In this document: positions 43,618 to 54,799 of the stretch, piece after piece
Layout: the number at the start of each line of letters is the position of its first letter
Numbering within the stretch: the stretch's first letter is position 1
Assembly (NCBI GenBank): GCA_028753945.1
Contig: JAPNXP010000001.1
Coordinates: forward strand, 10,158,501-10,222,500
From: Hexactinellida sp. DTS-2022
Lineage: Eukaryota > Porifera > Hexactinellida
Direction: 5' to 3'
Length of the DNA: 64,000 nt
The notes under the pieces: model-generated
The model's database searches: none
Told to the model about the DNA's origin: nothing
What the model saw: the letters and a program-made list of their open reading frames with translations, nothing else
Position numbers and translations under genes: made by a program

Positions 43618-43939
43618 CAGGGGTTTATCTAGGTGCCTGGCCGGCACTTTTAGGTGACGGCCAGGCATCAGTTGTGGTGAAAAAGTGCGCGAATTGCGAT
43701 TCGATTTAGGTGCCGGATTGGCACTTAATTAGGTGACGTGCCGGTTGTATGGCCAGATTTTCTGGTCCAGAAATGCTTGGATAAACAAATGTTTGTGCAC
43801 CCTTGCAATTTACCTCCTTAAAATAATGCCGTATCATTGAATTATACTGATTATGTATTATGGCTAATACCTTTAGGTGCCGGAAAATTTATACCTCCAT
43901 AATAAAGTGCCAGCCACGAAAATCCTAGATAAACCCCTG
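43618..43939. mobile_element. hAT-like MITE, exact target duplication
   Basis: The ends are CAGGGGTTTATCTAGG and CCTAGATAAACCCCTG. GTTGTGCA lies at 43610-43617 and 43940-43947. TTAGGTGCCGG and GTGCCAGCC words recur inside. Confidence 0.92.
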
Positions 43940-44537
43940 GTTGTGCATGCCATAAGGACAAATTGATAAATTGAAAGTTTGTTTCTAACTTATATCATTT
44001 CTGAGATTAATGAACTTTAGCTAATTAGTATAAATGTTGCAGCGTGTACGCAAGATTAGTGCGCATCCATGCACGCTAGTGTGCATGCATGCACACTAAG
44101 TTTCTAGCCTGCATGCATGCACACTAGCGTATATGCGCGAAAATCACTATTTTCATATTCGTGCATATACACTAGCGTATACACACGATAAAGTGTTCTC
44201 TTTTGCTAATGGTTGTCTAATTAACATTTGTTCTAGTTCCATCTTTGATCTTTCACCAATGTCTAGTTTGAATTTTCACATTTTTTCTCGTTCGCTCCTC
44301 AGTTATACAATCCAACACGTATTACTCAACAATTTTTGAAATCGAATTGCTGTATATTGCTATATATAGTTGAGATATATAGTATACAATTTAATTAATT
44401 AATTACGTATACTTTACTAGCCAACAGGTTTCAATTACTATTTATAATATGAGTATTATTTGAGCCAACGAGATAACCTTTTAATGTAGCTGAAACCAGC
44501 TACCCTTAAGAATTATTGAGCTATTAATTAACTAATA

Positions 44538-44639
44538 CAGTCAAAATCGGGGTTTTTTGCCACGGGTTTTTTTTGCTTATTGGGTTTTTTGCCTCCTTTT
44601 GTCGTGCATTTTGGGGGCAAAAAAACCCGATTTCGACTG
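44538..44639. mobile_element. Pogo-like MITE, GGGTTTTTTGCC type
   Basis: CAGTCAAAATCGGGGTTTTT and AAAACCCGATTTCGACTG are the ends, flanked by TA on both sides; 102 bp. Confidence 0.82.
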
Positions 44640-44939
44640 TAATTAATAACTAATAAAGTAATAAGAATAACTTCATTAAATAAAATTAACATACTTTCCA
44701 AAACAAATTACATTATTGCATTATTAACGAATCACAACCCAAAATGAAGTACTAGTTATAAATGGTAACTTGAGGAAAGTACGCCGCGAAATGGTCCATA
44801 ATTTTAGGCGCGCCTGTACCAACGATGCAGAAAATATAATATGAGTTAGTAAATATCCTCTCTCAAATAACAACACACTGAAATGAACGACTTAGTTGTG
44901 AGTAATTTACAAGAATAAGGTTAACTTATTTATCATTTA

Positions 44940-45035
44940 CAGTCAACTCCCGTTATAACGAAGTGCTCGGGACCGTAGTTTCATTTCGTTATAAGCGGAG
45001 TTTGTTATATCCATTTCGTTGTAACCGAAGTTTTA
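44940..45035. mobile_element. Pogo-like end, GTTATAACGAAG type
   Basis: CAGTCAACTCCCGTTATAAC preceded by TA, then repeated TTTCGTTATAA and GTTATATCC words. The right end is not found. Confidence 0.55.
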
Positions 45036-45161
45036 TTAATGTAGTAAGATAGAAGGATTTCCGGACCATTGAAGGCTCGTAGAATTAATAAATACAAATT
45101 ATTTCTATTAACATACAACCATTAGCAAAAGAGAACACTTTATCGTGTGTATACGCTAGTG

Positions 45162-45365
45162 CAGGGGTTGGCAACCCTAGGCACGCGTGCCACTTATGGC
45201 ACGCGAAGTGTTTTCCATGGCACGCCAAGTGATTCACCAAACATTTTCCGTGGTGACCATATTATGTTTTCTCTAAAAATAAATTATGTTTGGCACGCAA
45301 GGTCATAAATATGTTGACATTATAGGTAAACTGGCACACATCATTCAAAAGGTTGCCGGTCCCTG
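45162..45365. mobile_element. hAT-like MITE, CAGGGGTTGGCAACC type
   Basis: The ends are CAGGGGTTGGCAACCCT and AGGTTGCCGGTCCCTG. CGCTAGTG is duplicated exactly at 45154-45161 and 45366-45373, and the left arm of the host element shows the uninterrupted site. GGCACGC words recur within. Confidence 0.92.
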
Positions 45366-45487
45366 CGCTAGTGTATATGCACGAATATGAAAATAGCGAT
45401 TTTCGTGCATATACGCTAGTGTGCATGCATGCAGGCTAGAAACTTAGTGTGCATGCATGCGCACTAATCTTGCGTACACGCTGCAAC

Positions 45488-46246
45488 AAATATATTAATA
45501 ATTTAACACTGCAAAATAAACTAAGTTCAATTATTTGCAAACAGTATTAATTTAATTTGAATTTCACTATAATATTTGAATTCAGCGGACTCGATAACCC
45601 CAATAATCTAATTGGAACCGTCTCTATAAGTTAAATACAGAGCGAATTAATTTAATTAAATATGTCAGTGCATAGCATTCTATACATAAGGCAATGGTAC
45701 GCACTCAAATTTCTGGACCAGGGATTAACTAGTATAGTCAACTAAATAGATGCAATTCAATTATTCTTCGAAATAACTAATCAAGGGTGCTTCTACTTAT
45801 GTAATTGTTTTTTATAAAGGTAGTCATGTACAAGACGCATATTTTTGAGGTGCCACTTGGGCGAAATGACGTCACCGTATTATCTAATAGGCAAAATATG
45901 CCAGAACTTTGAACGCATGTAAAATGTTCAATTTCGCTTTTTAAAACAAATCGCTGTGACTAACCCATCTAGGAGTCATTTTACATATAATATCTCAGAA
46001 TCAATTATGGAATGTTGACACATTCCTCTGTTGCTATGGAAACGTGATTTCAATGCTTGAGGTCATATCTCGAGAAGAAATATAGTTAAAGCTTAGTCAA
46101 TGGATCCAATTGATAGCCCATCCTCAACTACCTATTCAATGATAATACATTTCGATGCTCTATCTCCAACCAATTTTCTGAGAATTGTGACTATTGTAAT
46201 ATACATTCAAACGGTTATACACATTTTGCGCAAAATTGGTTGAAGA
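45488..46246. other. Intergenic, upstream of the seven-helix gene
   Basis: AT-rich and without recognisable elements; it presumably includes distal promoter sequence of the gene at 46476. Confidence 0.4.
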
Positions 46247-46462
46247 TGGAGGATTTAGACAAACAGGTTATTGAACAATACGTAATCCGTCGGCTTAAAA
46301 TAAGTATAAATATACTTCAATGATTTAAAAACAACAGTTAAAATTCTGCACATCTGGAGGATTTAGACAAACAGGTTATTGAACAATACGTAATCCGTTG
46401 GCTTAAAATAAGTATAAATATACTTCAATGATTTAAAAACAACAGTTAAAATTCTGCACATC
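46247..46462 (+). repeat. Exact-looking 108-bp tandem duplication before a start codon
   Basis: The 108-base block TGGAGGATTTAGACAAACAG...AATTCTGCACATC occurs twice in a row (46247-46354 and 46355-46462), differing by about one base (CGTC/CGTT). The gene's ATG follows 13 bases after the second copy, so the duplication falls in its promoter or 5' UTR. Confidence 0.92.
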
Positions 46463-46475
46463 TACAATTTGAATA

Positions 46476-47606
46476 ATGATCGACTGGCATGCAATTGTTT
46501 CTGCAGTTCTTACAATAAGCATGTTTTTAACATTTTGCTTAAATCTAGGTTGGCTGGTTAAGTGCATAATTAAATTATGTGTTGTTTTCAAGAAATATCA
46601 AACTTGCAAACGAACTCCCAATCTTCATCCCATCCATAGAGACGTCCAATATCTCTCTCAACAGAAGAAGCTATACAATCTAGAGACACACCTTGTGAAG
46701 TATGCTCTCATTGTGCTTTGCATTAGTGTCGAACTGATTTTAAATATTTCGTTTGGTATGTCACAATTAATTTCTTCTAAACTACAATTTAATCCGGAAC
46801 AAAATGCACAAATTTCAAAAATTGAACAGGAATATCCCAACTGTGTTTTCAGCCATTCCCTTTCTCTGGTTTACTTCTTCCCTTATTATATCATTGCATT
46901 TAATATGAATTTTCTTCTTGTATTCCTCTTGTTTGTCTGTTTATCAATCCTGACTCGGTACCTAGCGGCTAGATACTTCAATCATCCTTTTAGAACAATT
47001 CTCATCAAGTATCTGGTATGGTTAAGTGTGCAGTCTTTGGTTGTCTGTCTCTGCTCTACTAAATACACACTGGCATTCTCATCCATACTATTCCCATTGC
47101 TAATGATAATCAATTGGTTAGTTCTGTTGAGGGACAATCGGCTGCTTAGTAGAAATCTTAAATCCCATCTGAGAGAGATTAAGCTGTTTGGGAATAACAA
47201 GAGACTATACAGGGAACAGTTGTTCGCATTTAGGTTCTATCGCATCTTTCAGAAGGTATTACTCTTGTCTTTCTTCTTTCTTTCACTTTTCGGTATCTTT
47301 AATCAAATATTCCATCTTTGTTATATTATTTTTGACTCGTACTGCATTCTCAATGTTGTTTACGGTTTCAACATTACTATTGACTCTCCCTACTTCCATC
47401 CCTCTCAAAATAAGGTTGTATTACAACAATATGGGACTATTATTGACACCATACTTGGTTGCATCTACTCACTCTCAACTCTATTTCCAATGATATTAAT
47501 AACATTATTTCCATTGATTCATGAATGCTTTAAGAGATACAAGTATCGTAATGTTGTATATAGATACAATTATGATAACATCCAGCCTCTGATGAGAAGA
47601 CAGTAA
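46476..47606 (+). CDS. Orphan seven-helix membrane protein
   Basis: A 376-residue single-exon protein with seven strongly hydrophobic segments at about residues 8-33, 72-97, 128-160, 172-188, 196-217, 255-285 and 320-345. There are basic loops between them (KKYQTCKRTPNLHPIHRD; RDNRLLSRNLKSHLREIKL) and a tyrosine- and arginine-rich C-terminal tail (YKYRNVVYRYNYDN). No signal peptide is obvious beyond the first helix. I do not recognise GPCR signatures such as DRY or NPxxY, so a divergent receptor or a lineage-specific channel or transporter are all possible. Single-exon structure and seven helices would fit an expanded receptor family. A 108-bp duplication sits directly upstream. Confidence 0.8.
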   Translation: MIDWHAIVSAVLTISMFLTFCLNLGWLVKCIIKLCVVFKKYQTCKRTPNLHPIHRDVQYLSQQKKLYNLETHLVKYALIVLCISVELILNISFGMSQLISSKLQFNPEQNAQISKIEQEYPNCVFSHSLSLVYFFPYYIIAFNMNFLLVFLLFVCLSILTRYLAARYFNHPFRTILIKYLVWLSVQSLVVCLCSTKYTLAFSSILFPLLMIINWLVLLRDNRLLSRNLKSHLREIKLFGNNKRLYREQLFAFRFYRIFQKVLLLSFFFLSLFGIFNQIFHLCYIIFDSYCILNVVYGFNITIDSPYFHPSQNKVVLQQYGTIIDTILGCIYSLSTLFPMILITLFPLIHECFKRYKYRNVVYRYNYDNIQPLMRRQ

Positions 47607-47755
47607 TTATATTATACTATATTAGTTATTATATTTTTTGTGTTGATTTTATTTGAAGTGTATTGTGTTCCCTATTCCTCTATCCATTAAGTTATTCCAA
47701 TTAAATATAGTATAGTTGAGACAATCAAAACTACAGCTATTTATAATTTCATATA

Positions 47756-47857
47756 CAGTCGACTCCGCTTAATGGAGTCACATCGGGACCAGGTTTCTTT
47801 CACCCGATTAAGCGGAGAAATCTATTAACCGGTGGCTCTATTAAGCGGAGTCCACTG
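47756..47857. mobile_element. Pogo-like MITE, ATTAAGCGG type, copy 2
   Basis: CAGTCGACTCCGCTTAATGG and TTAAGCGGAGTCCACTG are the ends, flanked by TA; 102 bp, of the same family as 17818-18001. Confidence 0.88.
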
Positions 47858-47878
47858 TATATCTAAATGCGTTATAAG

Positions 47879-48156
47879 CAGGGTTGTTTGATTTAAATCA
47901 ATGATTTTTATTAATAAAAATCATGATTTAAATCAAAAATCTGATTTTAATCAAGAAGTCTGATATAAATAAAAAAAAGTCGGACTTTTATTTATTTAAA
48001 TCAGATTTTTTATGTCTATTGTTTATTGCGAAAAGAAAAGAAATACATTGATAATGAGTCATTAACAATGTAATTAATCTATTAGCCAAATAATATACGC
48101 CAGTGTGATATAGATTGAAAAAAAAAAAAAAAAAATCATGATTTTTATCAACCCTG
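47879..48156. mobile_element. hAT-like MITE, CAGGGTTGTTTGATTT type
   Basis: CAGGGTTGTTTGATTTAAAT and ATGATTTTTATCAACCCTG are the ends. GATTTAAATCA words recur. The flanking 8-mers do not match. Confidence 0.65.
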
Positions 48157-50118
48157 AATAAATAATTTAATTTACTTATAAGTACAGTAAATCGTTACAA
48201 AATACTCTCTTATAGTAAATCAAAATGTTTGCGCTCCATTTTCGAGGAACTAAACAGGGAGCGCGCTCCAAAATTGAGCGTGCTTAACTAATTAATAAAT
48301 ATGCATGGGTTTACTATTAAATTGTGAATTTATGTGCAATGAAAATTTCTATTTAATATGTAGACGAAATCCCCAAAATTTTTATATTTACTAATACGTC
48401 GGAGGTGCTGCGTGCTATATTTCCTAAAGTATTAGATTTTCCGATATAAAAGTACCACCAAATTCCTTCAGTATGTTAAGCCCACTGTGCTGACTAACAC
48501 AGCAAATATATTTAATTGCACAGGTTCATTTATTACTGTACGGTAGTTCAGGATATATGCTTTCAGTATTGTAATCAATTATGCAATGTTTATGATATCA
48601 TAAACCGAGATGATTTCATTTGGATGGTTATCAAATTATAATTTATTATGCTCTCTTTTTAATTTAATTGAGTAATGGGTTTGCTTTGGGTATTTTCACA
48701 GGGATTTCTCTCAAAAATGCTTTTGATAGTGATTACATTATGTAGACTTTACATTGATTACATGATTCATTTTGTAATACATTTACACTATATTGTTAAT
48801 ACCACATAGAAGTGTCCCTCCAAACTATCTACCTTGATTGCAGATAATAATGTGGGATACCACATTTGCAATCTGGATGACATACAGAGGAATGTATTCT
48901 AGACAAATGCCATGGTATTGAATAACCTATAATTATGTCTTGAATGACTATCTAAATATATTTTAGTTATGCATTTACTTGTATTTCACACACATTCGGG
49001 GCCCCTGTGGAGCTGGGTCTCGGACTATGCCCAGTTGCATGTTGGCCTCCATAAATCGGCTCTGAAGGTTGGAATACTCTGCTTTACAATCAAAATATGC
49101 CATAATACAAGGTGCTATTGGAAAATGCATCTGCATAATTTCAAGCGAGGGCCACACGTCCGAGTACAAGATGTAAGAACACGCTTAGCCAGGAAATGCA
49201 GCATGTAGTATATAAATTGTACGTAGGTCACTACCTCTCTTGGTGGGGTCTCTGGAAGCCAAATTAAGGCAAGTACCTGGTTCCTCGTAATATCAGTGTG
49301 GACACTCTATTATACTCTGACATTGAAGTTTCCTTCATAACCACAGCCAGGCAATTTAGCTATAAGAGTTAATACTAACATTACGACAATACACATAGCT
49401 ACAATGGAATTGGCATCAGCTGACTCCATCTGATAAAGACTGTAAACTCTTAATGTTCCTTAGTTCGTTAGTACCAAGGAATTATCCAGGAACGCGAGAC
49501 GCTCCTTTGGGAGTATGATTTTTGGAAAATTTAGAATCCTCTGCTATACCGTAACATTAATTTGTGATTTAGGCGTATGAATATTGGATCAGACCAGGAT
49601 TAGGAGCGTATTTATCGGATAGTAGATCTTTTTATAAACTAGGAAAGTGAGCGGATTTGATCGAAGAACCCCCAACGCACTTTAGGGGTTCACAACCATT
49701 CTGGTGAATAATTTGTTAAAAATACAAAAATTAAGCAATATCCACGAATCCGTGGACGTACTCCCTTTAAAAGTTGATAAAGCTACAGGAATGTAATTCT
49801 TTTTTGTCGAAAATGAAAATAAGTTAGAAAAGTATCTGCATGTTACCCGCCACAAGACACAAATGCCTGCCTTTAGTTAATTGATAGCCTCTTCAATACA
49901 GTTGATATTGGTTAACACGAAATCCGGATAAGGCGGACGCATTTCAACAGTCCCCTTGTGTTCATACTAATGAGGTTAGTCAACCCACCCAAGTAAATCT
50001 AAATAATAAATGAGGTAGCTAGTACTTGTTGACGGTTTACATATCATGACAATTTACTTACCTCTATTACTATAAGTTATCCGTTATGTATACTTTATAT
50101 CCATGACGGTTTACTACC
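48157..50118. other. Intergenic, weak coding traces only
   Basis: Mostly featureless. On the minus strand around 49300-49205 there is an open stretch reading VHTDITRNQVLALIWLPETP and on to PREVVTYV, preceded by LPGCGYEGNFNVRV. A second minus-strand stretch at 49169-48975 begins YSDVWPSLEIMQMHF. These could be exon relics, but frames are interrupted and splice sites are poor. Confidence 0.3.
49470..49632. repeat. Dispersed repeat GCGATACGCTCC family, copy 1
   Basis: AAGGAATTATCCAGGAACGC through GATTAGGAGCGTATT is matched by 59129-59284 in intron 4 of the receptor gene. CGAGACGCTCC / GGAGCGTA makes imperfect inverted ends. Confidence 0.75.
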
Positions 50119-50126
50119 GTCTTTGT

Positions 50127-51110
50127 CAGTGGTGGATTAAGGGGGGGGGGACGGATGGGGCGGTCGCCCTGGGCCCGAGCCTAAAGGGGGCCCGATACAA
50201 AGCGTAATATTTGTACATGTATTGAGAAATGTGTTGCATTATAATGTTTGAGTAGTGAAGCAATAACATGATAAGGTTAATTAATTTTCAACAGTGAACC
50301 AATAACAGTGAACCAATAACAATGATACAATTAATAGACAGCACACCTTGAAAGTAACAAGCCTAGTCCTGATCTACTTTTTCATTGAATCTTTCGAGTC
50401 TAAATATATTCTCCACTTCTAAGTAATGCCAATTCGCAGGCAACTAAAAGAAAAGAAAGTCCCCTTCGCGAAAAGCAACTAAACAAGAAACGTCTAAACT
50501 TCCTAAACTAGACACCTTCTTTAACTTACAATCACAATCCCAAGAATTGTAAGCCGAAGACTATGAGCTTTCTACTTCAACATCTTCCTTTGTACCTCTT
50601 GGCGATTCGTTTGTATATAATTCAAACGAATAGTCGCAGTATGGGACTCCAGTTTTATCGAGTCAGAGCAGGGGCGGTCGCAGGAATTGATAAAAGGGGG
50701 GGTCTAATTTTAGGATTTGATAAAAGGGGGGGTCTAATTTTCCAAAACTCCAGAAATAATTTCTGAAGAGGCATTTCTGACAGGCATAATTTCATTAGTC
50801 CAGAAAAAAGGGGGGTTCGGACCCCCTGGACCCCCCCCCTGGGACCGCCTCTGTCAGAGTATCAAGTTCCAGAGGTTGTAGAAGAGCATCACGCTTTTAA
50901 CTCAGAAAGAAATACAACTTGTGAATAACATTGGGTTGTGAGACGATATATCAGAAGACTTACGAAATCGTTGGATAGCAAAAGGTAGTGAAGATTGTAG
51001 AACCATTGTAAGGATCCTGTAGGATTATATTTGGGGTGTCCTCAAAGAAACTCCTAAAGGCCCGTGGTTGATGTCCGCCCGGGGCCCAATATACCCTTAA
51101 TCCGTCTCTG
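50127..51110. mobile_element. Non-autonomous hAT of the ZMYM1 type
   Basis: The ends are CAGTGGTGGATTAAGGG and CCCTTAATCCGTCTCTG. GTCTTTGT is duplicated exactly at 50119-50126 and 51111-51118. Around 50440-50540 the plus strand reads ATKRKESPLREKQLNKKRLN and then, in another frame, LPKLDTFF, resembling a transposase N-terminus with a frameshift. The rest is deleted. A smaller element is nested at 50669-50853. Confidence 0.88.
50669..50853. mobile_element. Small hAT-like MITE nested in the above
   Basis: CAGGGGCGGTCGCAGG and CTGGGACCGCCTCTG are the ends. TCAGAG flanks both sides. GATAAAAGGGGGGGTCTAAT is present twice within. Confidence 0.75.
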
Positions 51111-51143
51111 GTCTTTGTTAGGGCTTCACATAGATACTATATA

Positions 51144-51240
51144 CAGTTGAACCTCGCAAATACGTACACCAGGGGACCGTCAAATGTGTACTCTTTATCC
51201 GGAATTCGTATTATCTGGTGCCATTTATAGAAAATAGGCT
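51144..51240. mobile_element. One end of a pogo-like element
   Basis: CAGTTGAACCTCGCAAATAC preceded by TA, then ACACCAGGGGACCGT, the phrase also found in 39436-39652. The right end was not found. Confidence 0.55.
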
Positions 51241-51542
51241 CTGAAGGGAACTGAATTATTATACATAAATTTTTGGCAATTTCAAATAAAAGTCCTAAGC
51301 ATAATTTGAAATATGTAATCTTTCCAGAAATTTCCATGGAAAACAAAAATTTTGGAAATTTTACAACACTAATAGTAACAACAAATATCAGAGTAGAAAT
51401 TATGAATCAAAGGTATACACGAATGGGATGTTACAGTATACTACAGTAAACATTCATAAAATCAATTTCCAAAAGTCAAAATCCCAATAATGTATAATAT
51501 ACAATATACAATATCAGAGACACAAACAGAGAATAGTCTTAT

Positions 51543-52481
51543 TCACACTTCCTGAGGTGCCCCCTCATAGTCTAGGAAGTCCGGTAGCTTCCCTATAGCT
51601 GCGTACTCGTACATAGAGAGGTCGCACACCACCTCCTCCTTAGCGCGCTCCCGCTTGTACAGAATATTAAAGTGCCTCCTACCCACCACTAGGATAAACC
51701 AAACCAGAATTATAGCTGCGAATATCAGCCCTATTACAACCAGAATAACCAGTATAATTATCAGAATTATAACTAATGTGTGACCGCCACCACAGTTAAA
51801 GTTAGTTCCGGTACCAGTGCACCCCGTGCACCCCACGCACCCCCCGTACACAGGCACAACCGGGTAGTAGTAGCCGAGGTGACAGGGGTATCCAAACCAA
51901 CAGCAATAGAGACCCAGGAAGGCTGCGTCCGTGTCGTTACAGCAGCCGGGGGATTTGCAGCAGAGACAGAAGGTACCCACCAACAGACCTATCAGACCGA
52001 GGCTAGCGAAGAAAAACACAATCCCAGCCAGGTAGTACACGCCCACCTGAGCTGACTCCGGCCAGGAGCGATAGGGGAACAGATGCCAGATGTACTTACC
52101 GGCTGGTATATCCAGTCCGTAGCAAATAGCAGACATTAGGATAATCAATAGCTCGGCTATTATCAATAAGGTTAAGATGTCTCGAGTTAACAAGAGAAAG
52201 AGCTTGATACTCCTAGAGACACGCTGCTGCTTCATACAGACTCTGTACTTGTAATTACAGGTGTTGCAGTGTGTGAAGGATTGCTCGGTGTGTCTAGTCG
52301 CACGCCAGTTATCCAGACACCGTCTGTGTATCCATTTGGAGGACCCCGTGCAGAGACAGGGGGCAATCAGCCCCGGTCCTCCCTCGTAACAGATCCTACA
52401 GATGTCCCCTCCCTCCTCAGAGCCACCTATGGCCTGGTAGCTATTCCGGCCTCTATGGCAGCGACAGCACCATACTGACAT
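51543..52481 (-). CDS. RING-CH (MARCH-like) membrane E3 ligase candidate
   Basis: A 312-residue single-exon protein. Residues 28-75 hold a complete C4HC3 RING-variant finger: C28, C31, C42, C44, H52, C55, C72 and C75, with W59 in the usual position. This is the signature of MARCH ubiquitin ligases, which act on membrane proteins in endosomes, ER or plasma membrane. Hydrophobic segments lie at about 95-120, 148-175 and 240-275. Most MARCH proteins have two; here an unusual Cys/Gly/Tyr-rich loop (about 176-238, with CCWFGYPC and CVGCTGCTG) separates the second and third. Coding sequence is GC-rich relative to the flanks. Start is the first ATG. Confidence 0.9.
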   Translation of the reverse strand: MSVWCCRCHRGRNSYQAIGGSEEGGDICRICYEGGPGLIAPCLCTGSSKWIHRRCLDNWRATRHTEQSFTHCNTCNYKYRVCMKQQRVSRSIKLFLLLTRDILTLLIIAELLIILMSAICYGLDIPAGKYIWHLFPYRSWPESAQVGVYYLAGIVFFFASLGLIGLLVGTFCLCCKSPGCCNDTDAAFLGLYCCWFGYPCHLGYYYPVVPVYGGCVGCTGCTGTGTNFNCGGGHTLVIILIIILVILVVIGLIFAAIILVWFILVVGRRHFNILYKRERAKEEVVCDLSMYEYAAIGKLPDFLDYEGAPQEV

Positions 52482-52658
52482 CTCTTGTTACTAGTAACTG
52501 AATATGTATCAATGTATGTATTATTATTATTAATTAATTAAGCGTGAATACAATGTTCTACATAGTATATTAGTTGCTTAGTATAACTTCTTTGGTAAAG
52601 AGCATATTGCATTTACTAATTAAGATTATGATATAATATGTAATATTATATGAGATTA
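52482..52658. other. Upstream region of the RING-CH gene
   Basis: AT-rich sequence next to the divergent palindromic element; nothing specific is seen. Confidence 0.35.
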
Positions 52659-52824
52659 CTTATATAGAGCTGAGCTTTGTAGAGTTCAGTTTTTCACTAT
52701 GTGTATTTAGGCACTGAGAAAGGTCAGTTTTTTTTCCAGAGTTTGAAATTGACCTTTAGAAAGTAAGCCTGGGCTTTTAGTATGGGAAAAAATCTGAACT
52801 CTACAAAGCTCAGCTCTATATAAG
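52659..52824. mobile_element. Palindromic MITE, AGAGCTGAGCTTTGTAG
   Basis: TATATAGAGCTGAGCTTTGT followed by AGAGTTCAG is matched by its reverse complement at the right side; the centre is about 100 bases. Confidence 0.8.
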
Positions 52825-53002
52825 GATTCCCAGATTATATTGCATATACCTATGCTAAATAAATAAATAGTTAAGTTACATCATCTGATTCAATTAATTG
52901 AGATTCTTCTGATGAGATAATGAAATATTATATTGCAATATCTGCTAAATAAATATACTGTATATTCTGTTACACTGATTCAAATAAAATATTATGAGAT
53001 AT

Positions 53003-53172
53003 CTTATATGTAGACCGTCTAGAAATAGACCAGGTTTTATTCCCTATACATTAGTATTACCCATAAAAAGCAGGGCAAGTGGTCTACAGAATTTATAGAC
53101 GGTCTACAAATTTTTGGCTTATTTGTATGGGCTTTTATAGACCGTCTATTTCTAGACGGTCTACATATAAGG
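53003..53172. mobile_element. MITE of the TAGACCGTCT family, copy 2
   Basis: CTTATATGTAGACCGTCTAG and CTAGACGGTCTACATATAAG are perfect inverted ends. It is the better-preserved relative of 15456-15641. Confidence 0.85.
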
Positions 53173-53591
53173 ATGCTCAAATATTATACTACTTCATCTG
53201 GTTAGAATTAAAAAAATATTAGATTCTCCATACCTCCTATGTTGTGTAATTGTAGAAATTCATTATAAGCCTTGTTTTGGTTGCAAGAAAATAATATGGA
53301 GACTAAAATAATTCTGAATATCTGATGATAAATGAAAAAAATCTAAAATTGCAGCTGTGCTCACAGCATTTTCTTTATCAAGAATTTGAAAAAACCATCA
53401 AGATCATGTTTTCGGCCATAATAGTACATTCATTCTCACCGAATCTTCCAATACTTCATCTTCACTCTTTAAATTAAATAAAATATCATAACGAGCTATT
53501 TGCACACATTATAAGGATGATAAAGAATTTCAATTTCATGTTATGACAACAGAATTTGATTTTCTGAGCTCATCCAAAGTAATATCTACTA

Positions 53592-54521
53592 GTTAGGGAA
53601 TTTTACCTCAAATTATAGGTAAACCTTGAAAAAAATTGTTACCAAACAATTTCTACACTACTGTCTTCTTCTGGACCCAAATAAACATAGAAAAAAAGTT
53701 GCAAGCCCAAACCCGTGAGGAAAATTTTTTACACGGGTTGCGGTTTCTGATTTTCCATAGTAAATCGCCGACATTTCTGGAGCTAACTTTCTCAAACCAG
53801 CTCCAATCAAATTATTATCACCATATTGGTACTCTGCGTTAAATTTCCAGCAATTTGATATATCACATGTCCATATTTGGAAGAATTTTTCCATAGCAAC
53901 GCTGGAATTTCTTAGGAATGTGTAAAAATTCCATTATCAAATTGTGTTCCCACTTAATCAAGTGACCCCTCATACGACTCCATTCAGCTACCTGAGTAAA
54001 ATTATACACATACCGACACTCTAAAATGTGATTTTATAAAATTATTCGAGATTTACAGTTAATCTCAAAAATCTCGAATAATTTTATAAAATCACATTTT
54101 AGAGTGTCGGTATGTGTATAATTTTACTCAGGTAGCTGAATGGAGTCGTATGAGGGGTCACTTGATTAAGTGGGAACACAATTTGATAATGGAATTTTTA
54201 CACATTCCTAAGAAATTCCAGCGTTGCTATGGAAAAATTCTTCCAAATATGGACATGTGATATATCAAATTGCTGGAAATTTAACGCAGAGTACCAATAT
54301 GGTGATAATAATTTGATTGGAGCTGGTTTGAGAAAGTTAGCTCCAGAAATGTCGGCGATTTACTATGGAAAATCAGAAACCGCAACCCGTGTAAAAAATT
54401 TTCCTCACGGGTTTGGGCTTGCAACTTTTTTTCTATGTTTATTTGGGTCCAGAAGAAGACAGTAGTGTAGAAATTGTTTGGTAACAATTTTTTTCAAGGT
54501 TTTGAGTTAAAATTCCCTAAC
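53592..54521. mobile_element. 930-bp near-perfect palindrome (fold-back element)
   Basis: The ends GTTAGGGAATTTTA and AAAATTCCCTAAC have TA on each side and are the same as in the 3.5-kb element at 27344-30886. The two halves, each about 460 bp, are almost exact complements around a centre near 54057 (ATCTCGAATAA...). Frames of 68 and 78 codons appear twice because of the symmetry. A transcript would fold into a long hairpin. Confidence 0.92.
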
Positions 54522-54655
54522 TATACTGTGAATTAAGAATTTCTAGAAAATATGAAAATTGTCGATTTAGCACCTTGTAGAATTCACGAAAATAAAGTAA
54601 TTTATGCTTATATCATATAGACACTTTTACTGACACTCAAATATAAACTACAGTA

Positions 54656-54799
54656 CACGGGCGTCGCACGGCTTTGAAAAATCTCCGGCCAAACAGTTAA
54701 AGTGGTCCGGCCAAAACCGGATGCTCCTATAAATATAGTATAATAAATGAAACTGGTCCGGCCATCGCCGGACCAGCCGGACCGCGTGCTACGCCTATG
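54656..54799. mobile_element. hAT-like MITE, CCGGCCAAA-rich
   Basis: CACGGGCGTCGCACGG and CCGCGTGCTACGCCTATG are imperfect inverted ends. CAGTA occurs on both flanks. TCCGGCC words recur. Confidence 0.6.

Larger units (their letters stand above)
44036..45487. mobile_element. Inverted-repeat element with GCATGCATGC-rich arms
   Basis: The left arm (44036-44218) starts GTTGCAGCGTGTACGCAAGA, and the right arm (45113-45161, then 45366-45487) is its reverse complement, split by a hAT insertion. CACTAGCGTATA and GCATGCATGCACAC words alternate in the arms. The interior hosts a pogo-like MITE and half of another. A 68-codon frame at the left is not convincing. Confidence 0.8.

Noticed and set aside
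48969..49208. 79-codon plus-strand frame
   Set aside because: No family resemblance, and the opposite strand looks at least as coding; left as unresolved intergenic sequence.
53636..54487. Pairs of identical 68- and 78-codon frames on opposite strands
   Set aside because: Produced by the palindrome 53592-54521.
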